Part shown: piece after piece, positions 5,561-5,867 of the stretch
Numbering within the stretch: position 1 is the first letter of the stretch
Layout of the letters: every line of letters begins with the position of its first letter
Assembly: GCA_003133345.1 (NCBI GenBank)
Contig: PKXB01000050.1
Coordinates: forward strand, 1 to 5,867
Source of the DNA: Hyphomicrobiales bacterium
Lineage (GTDB): Bacteria; Pseudomonadota; Alphaproteobacteria; Rhizobiales; Xanthobacteraceae
DNA length: 5,867 nucleotides
Reading direction: 5' to 3'
Notes under the pieces: model-generated
The model's database searches: none
What the model saw: only the letters and a program-made list of their open reading frames with translations
Told to the model about the DNA's origin: nothing
Translations under genes and position numbers: made by a program

Positions 5561-5867
5561 CTACGCCGTCGCGCCTTTGGCTTTCGGCCGCCGCAGGTGC
5601 TCGTCGAGCCGCGGTAGGATCTCCACGAAATTGCACGGCCGGTAGCGGTAATCGAGCTGGTGCAGCAGGATCTCGTCCCAGGCGTCCTTGCAGGCGCCGG
5701 GCGAACCCGGCAGGCAGAAAATATAAGTCGCGTTGGCGACGCCGGCGGTGGCGCGGGTCTGGATCGCCGAGGTGCCGATCTTCTTTTCGCTTACCAGCAG
5801 GAACATGGTGGAGAAGCCGTCCATCTTTTTTTCGAGCAACGGCTCGACCGCCTCCGGCGTCACGTCG
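5561..5867 (-). CDS. moaB: Molybdenum cofactor biosynthesis protein MoaB, C-terminal part (partial)
   Basis: The frame is open to the window edge and 101 residues are visible, starting DVTPEAVEPLLEKKMDGF. This belongs to the MoaB/Mog family (usually about 170-190 residues), cytoplasmic proteins that bind or adenylylate molybdopterin before molybdenum insertion. Recognisable family segments are DVTPEA, the helix around GFSTMF, IGTSAIQTRATAGVAN (residues 30-45 of the fragment) and the pterin-binding-site-like LPGSPGACKDAWDEIL (52-67). The N-terminal part with the GGTG motif and first catalytic acid is outside the window, so activity cannot be judged. The C-terminal tail is basic (RRPKAKGATA). 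It is convergent with the glycosyltransferase-like gene, and only 26 bp without a hairpin separate the two stop codons. Confidence 0.94.
   Translation of the reverse strand, partial: DVTPEAVEPLLEKKMDGFSTMFLLVSEKKIGTSAIQTRATAGVANATYIFCLPGSPGACKDAWDEILLHQLDYRYRPCNFVEILPRLDEHLRRPKAKGATA

Noticed and set aside
4830..5636. A 268-codon minus-strand open frame covering the divergent promoter region and the GT2-like gene
   Set aside because: It is a low-complexity, R/A/Q-rich shadow running through the regulatory region and across the end of moaB. The plus-strand frame has the GT-A fold pattern.

Overview
The window is a GC-rich (roughly 65%), densely coded chromosomal segment that looks like a member of the Hyphomicrobiales (Rhizobiales) in the Alphaproteobacteria, close to the Bradyrhizobium/Rhodopseudomonas/Xanthobacteraceae type. 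This placement rests on protein style, gene neighbourhood and a GTTC-N7-GTTC (alphaproteobacterial LexA type) operator. It is not based on any rRNA or database search.

Layout: (1) 1-1279, plus strand: the 3' end of cydA and complete cydB, encoding a cytochrome bd-type quinol oxidase that resembles the cyanide-insensitive (CIO) branch. (2) 1273-2775, minus strand: a 500-residue polytopic GT-C (family 39/ArnT-like) membrane glycosyltransferase, which overlaps the end of cydB tail to tail by 7 bp. (3) 2793-2816: a perfect 24-bp palindrome in the gap between this gene and the next. (4) 2845-3558, minus: rnhB (RNase HII). (5) 3648-4820, minus: a PA0069/SplB-like radical SAM protein. (6) 4821-4964: a 144-bp divergent intergenic region carrying a perfect alphaproteobacterial LexA-type box just upstream of the radical SAM gene. 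(7) 4965-5534, plus: a short, degenerate family-2 glycosyltransferase-like protein. (8) 5561-5867, minus: the C-terminal part of moaB, running off the window.

The most interesting part is region 4-6. The radical SAM gene has an apparent SOS operator about 25 bp upstream of its start codon, and its product ends in QLSLF, which fits the bacterial sliding-clamp (DnaN) binding consensus. It is followed on the same strand by rnhB, which removes ribonucleotides from DNA. Together these suggest a DNA-damage-inducible, clamp-tethered radical SAM enzyme acting on DNA or at the replisome. The operator and the motif are visible in the sequence; the function is inferred.

The bd oxidase genes serve respiration, moaB serves molybdenum cofactor synthesis, and the two glycosyltransferase-like genes have no assignable substrate. 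These appear to be independent units packed tightly together. No RNA genes, insertion sequences, CRISPR arrays or prophage traces were seen.
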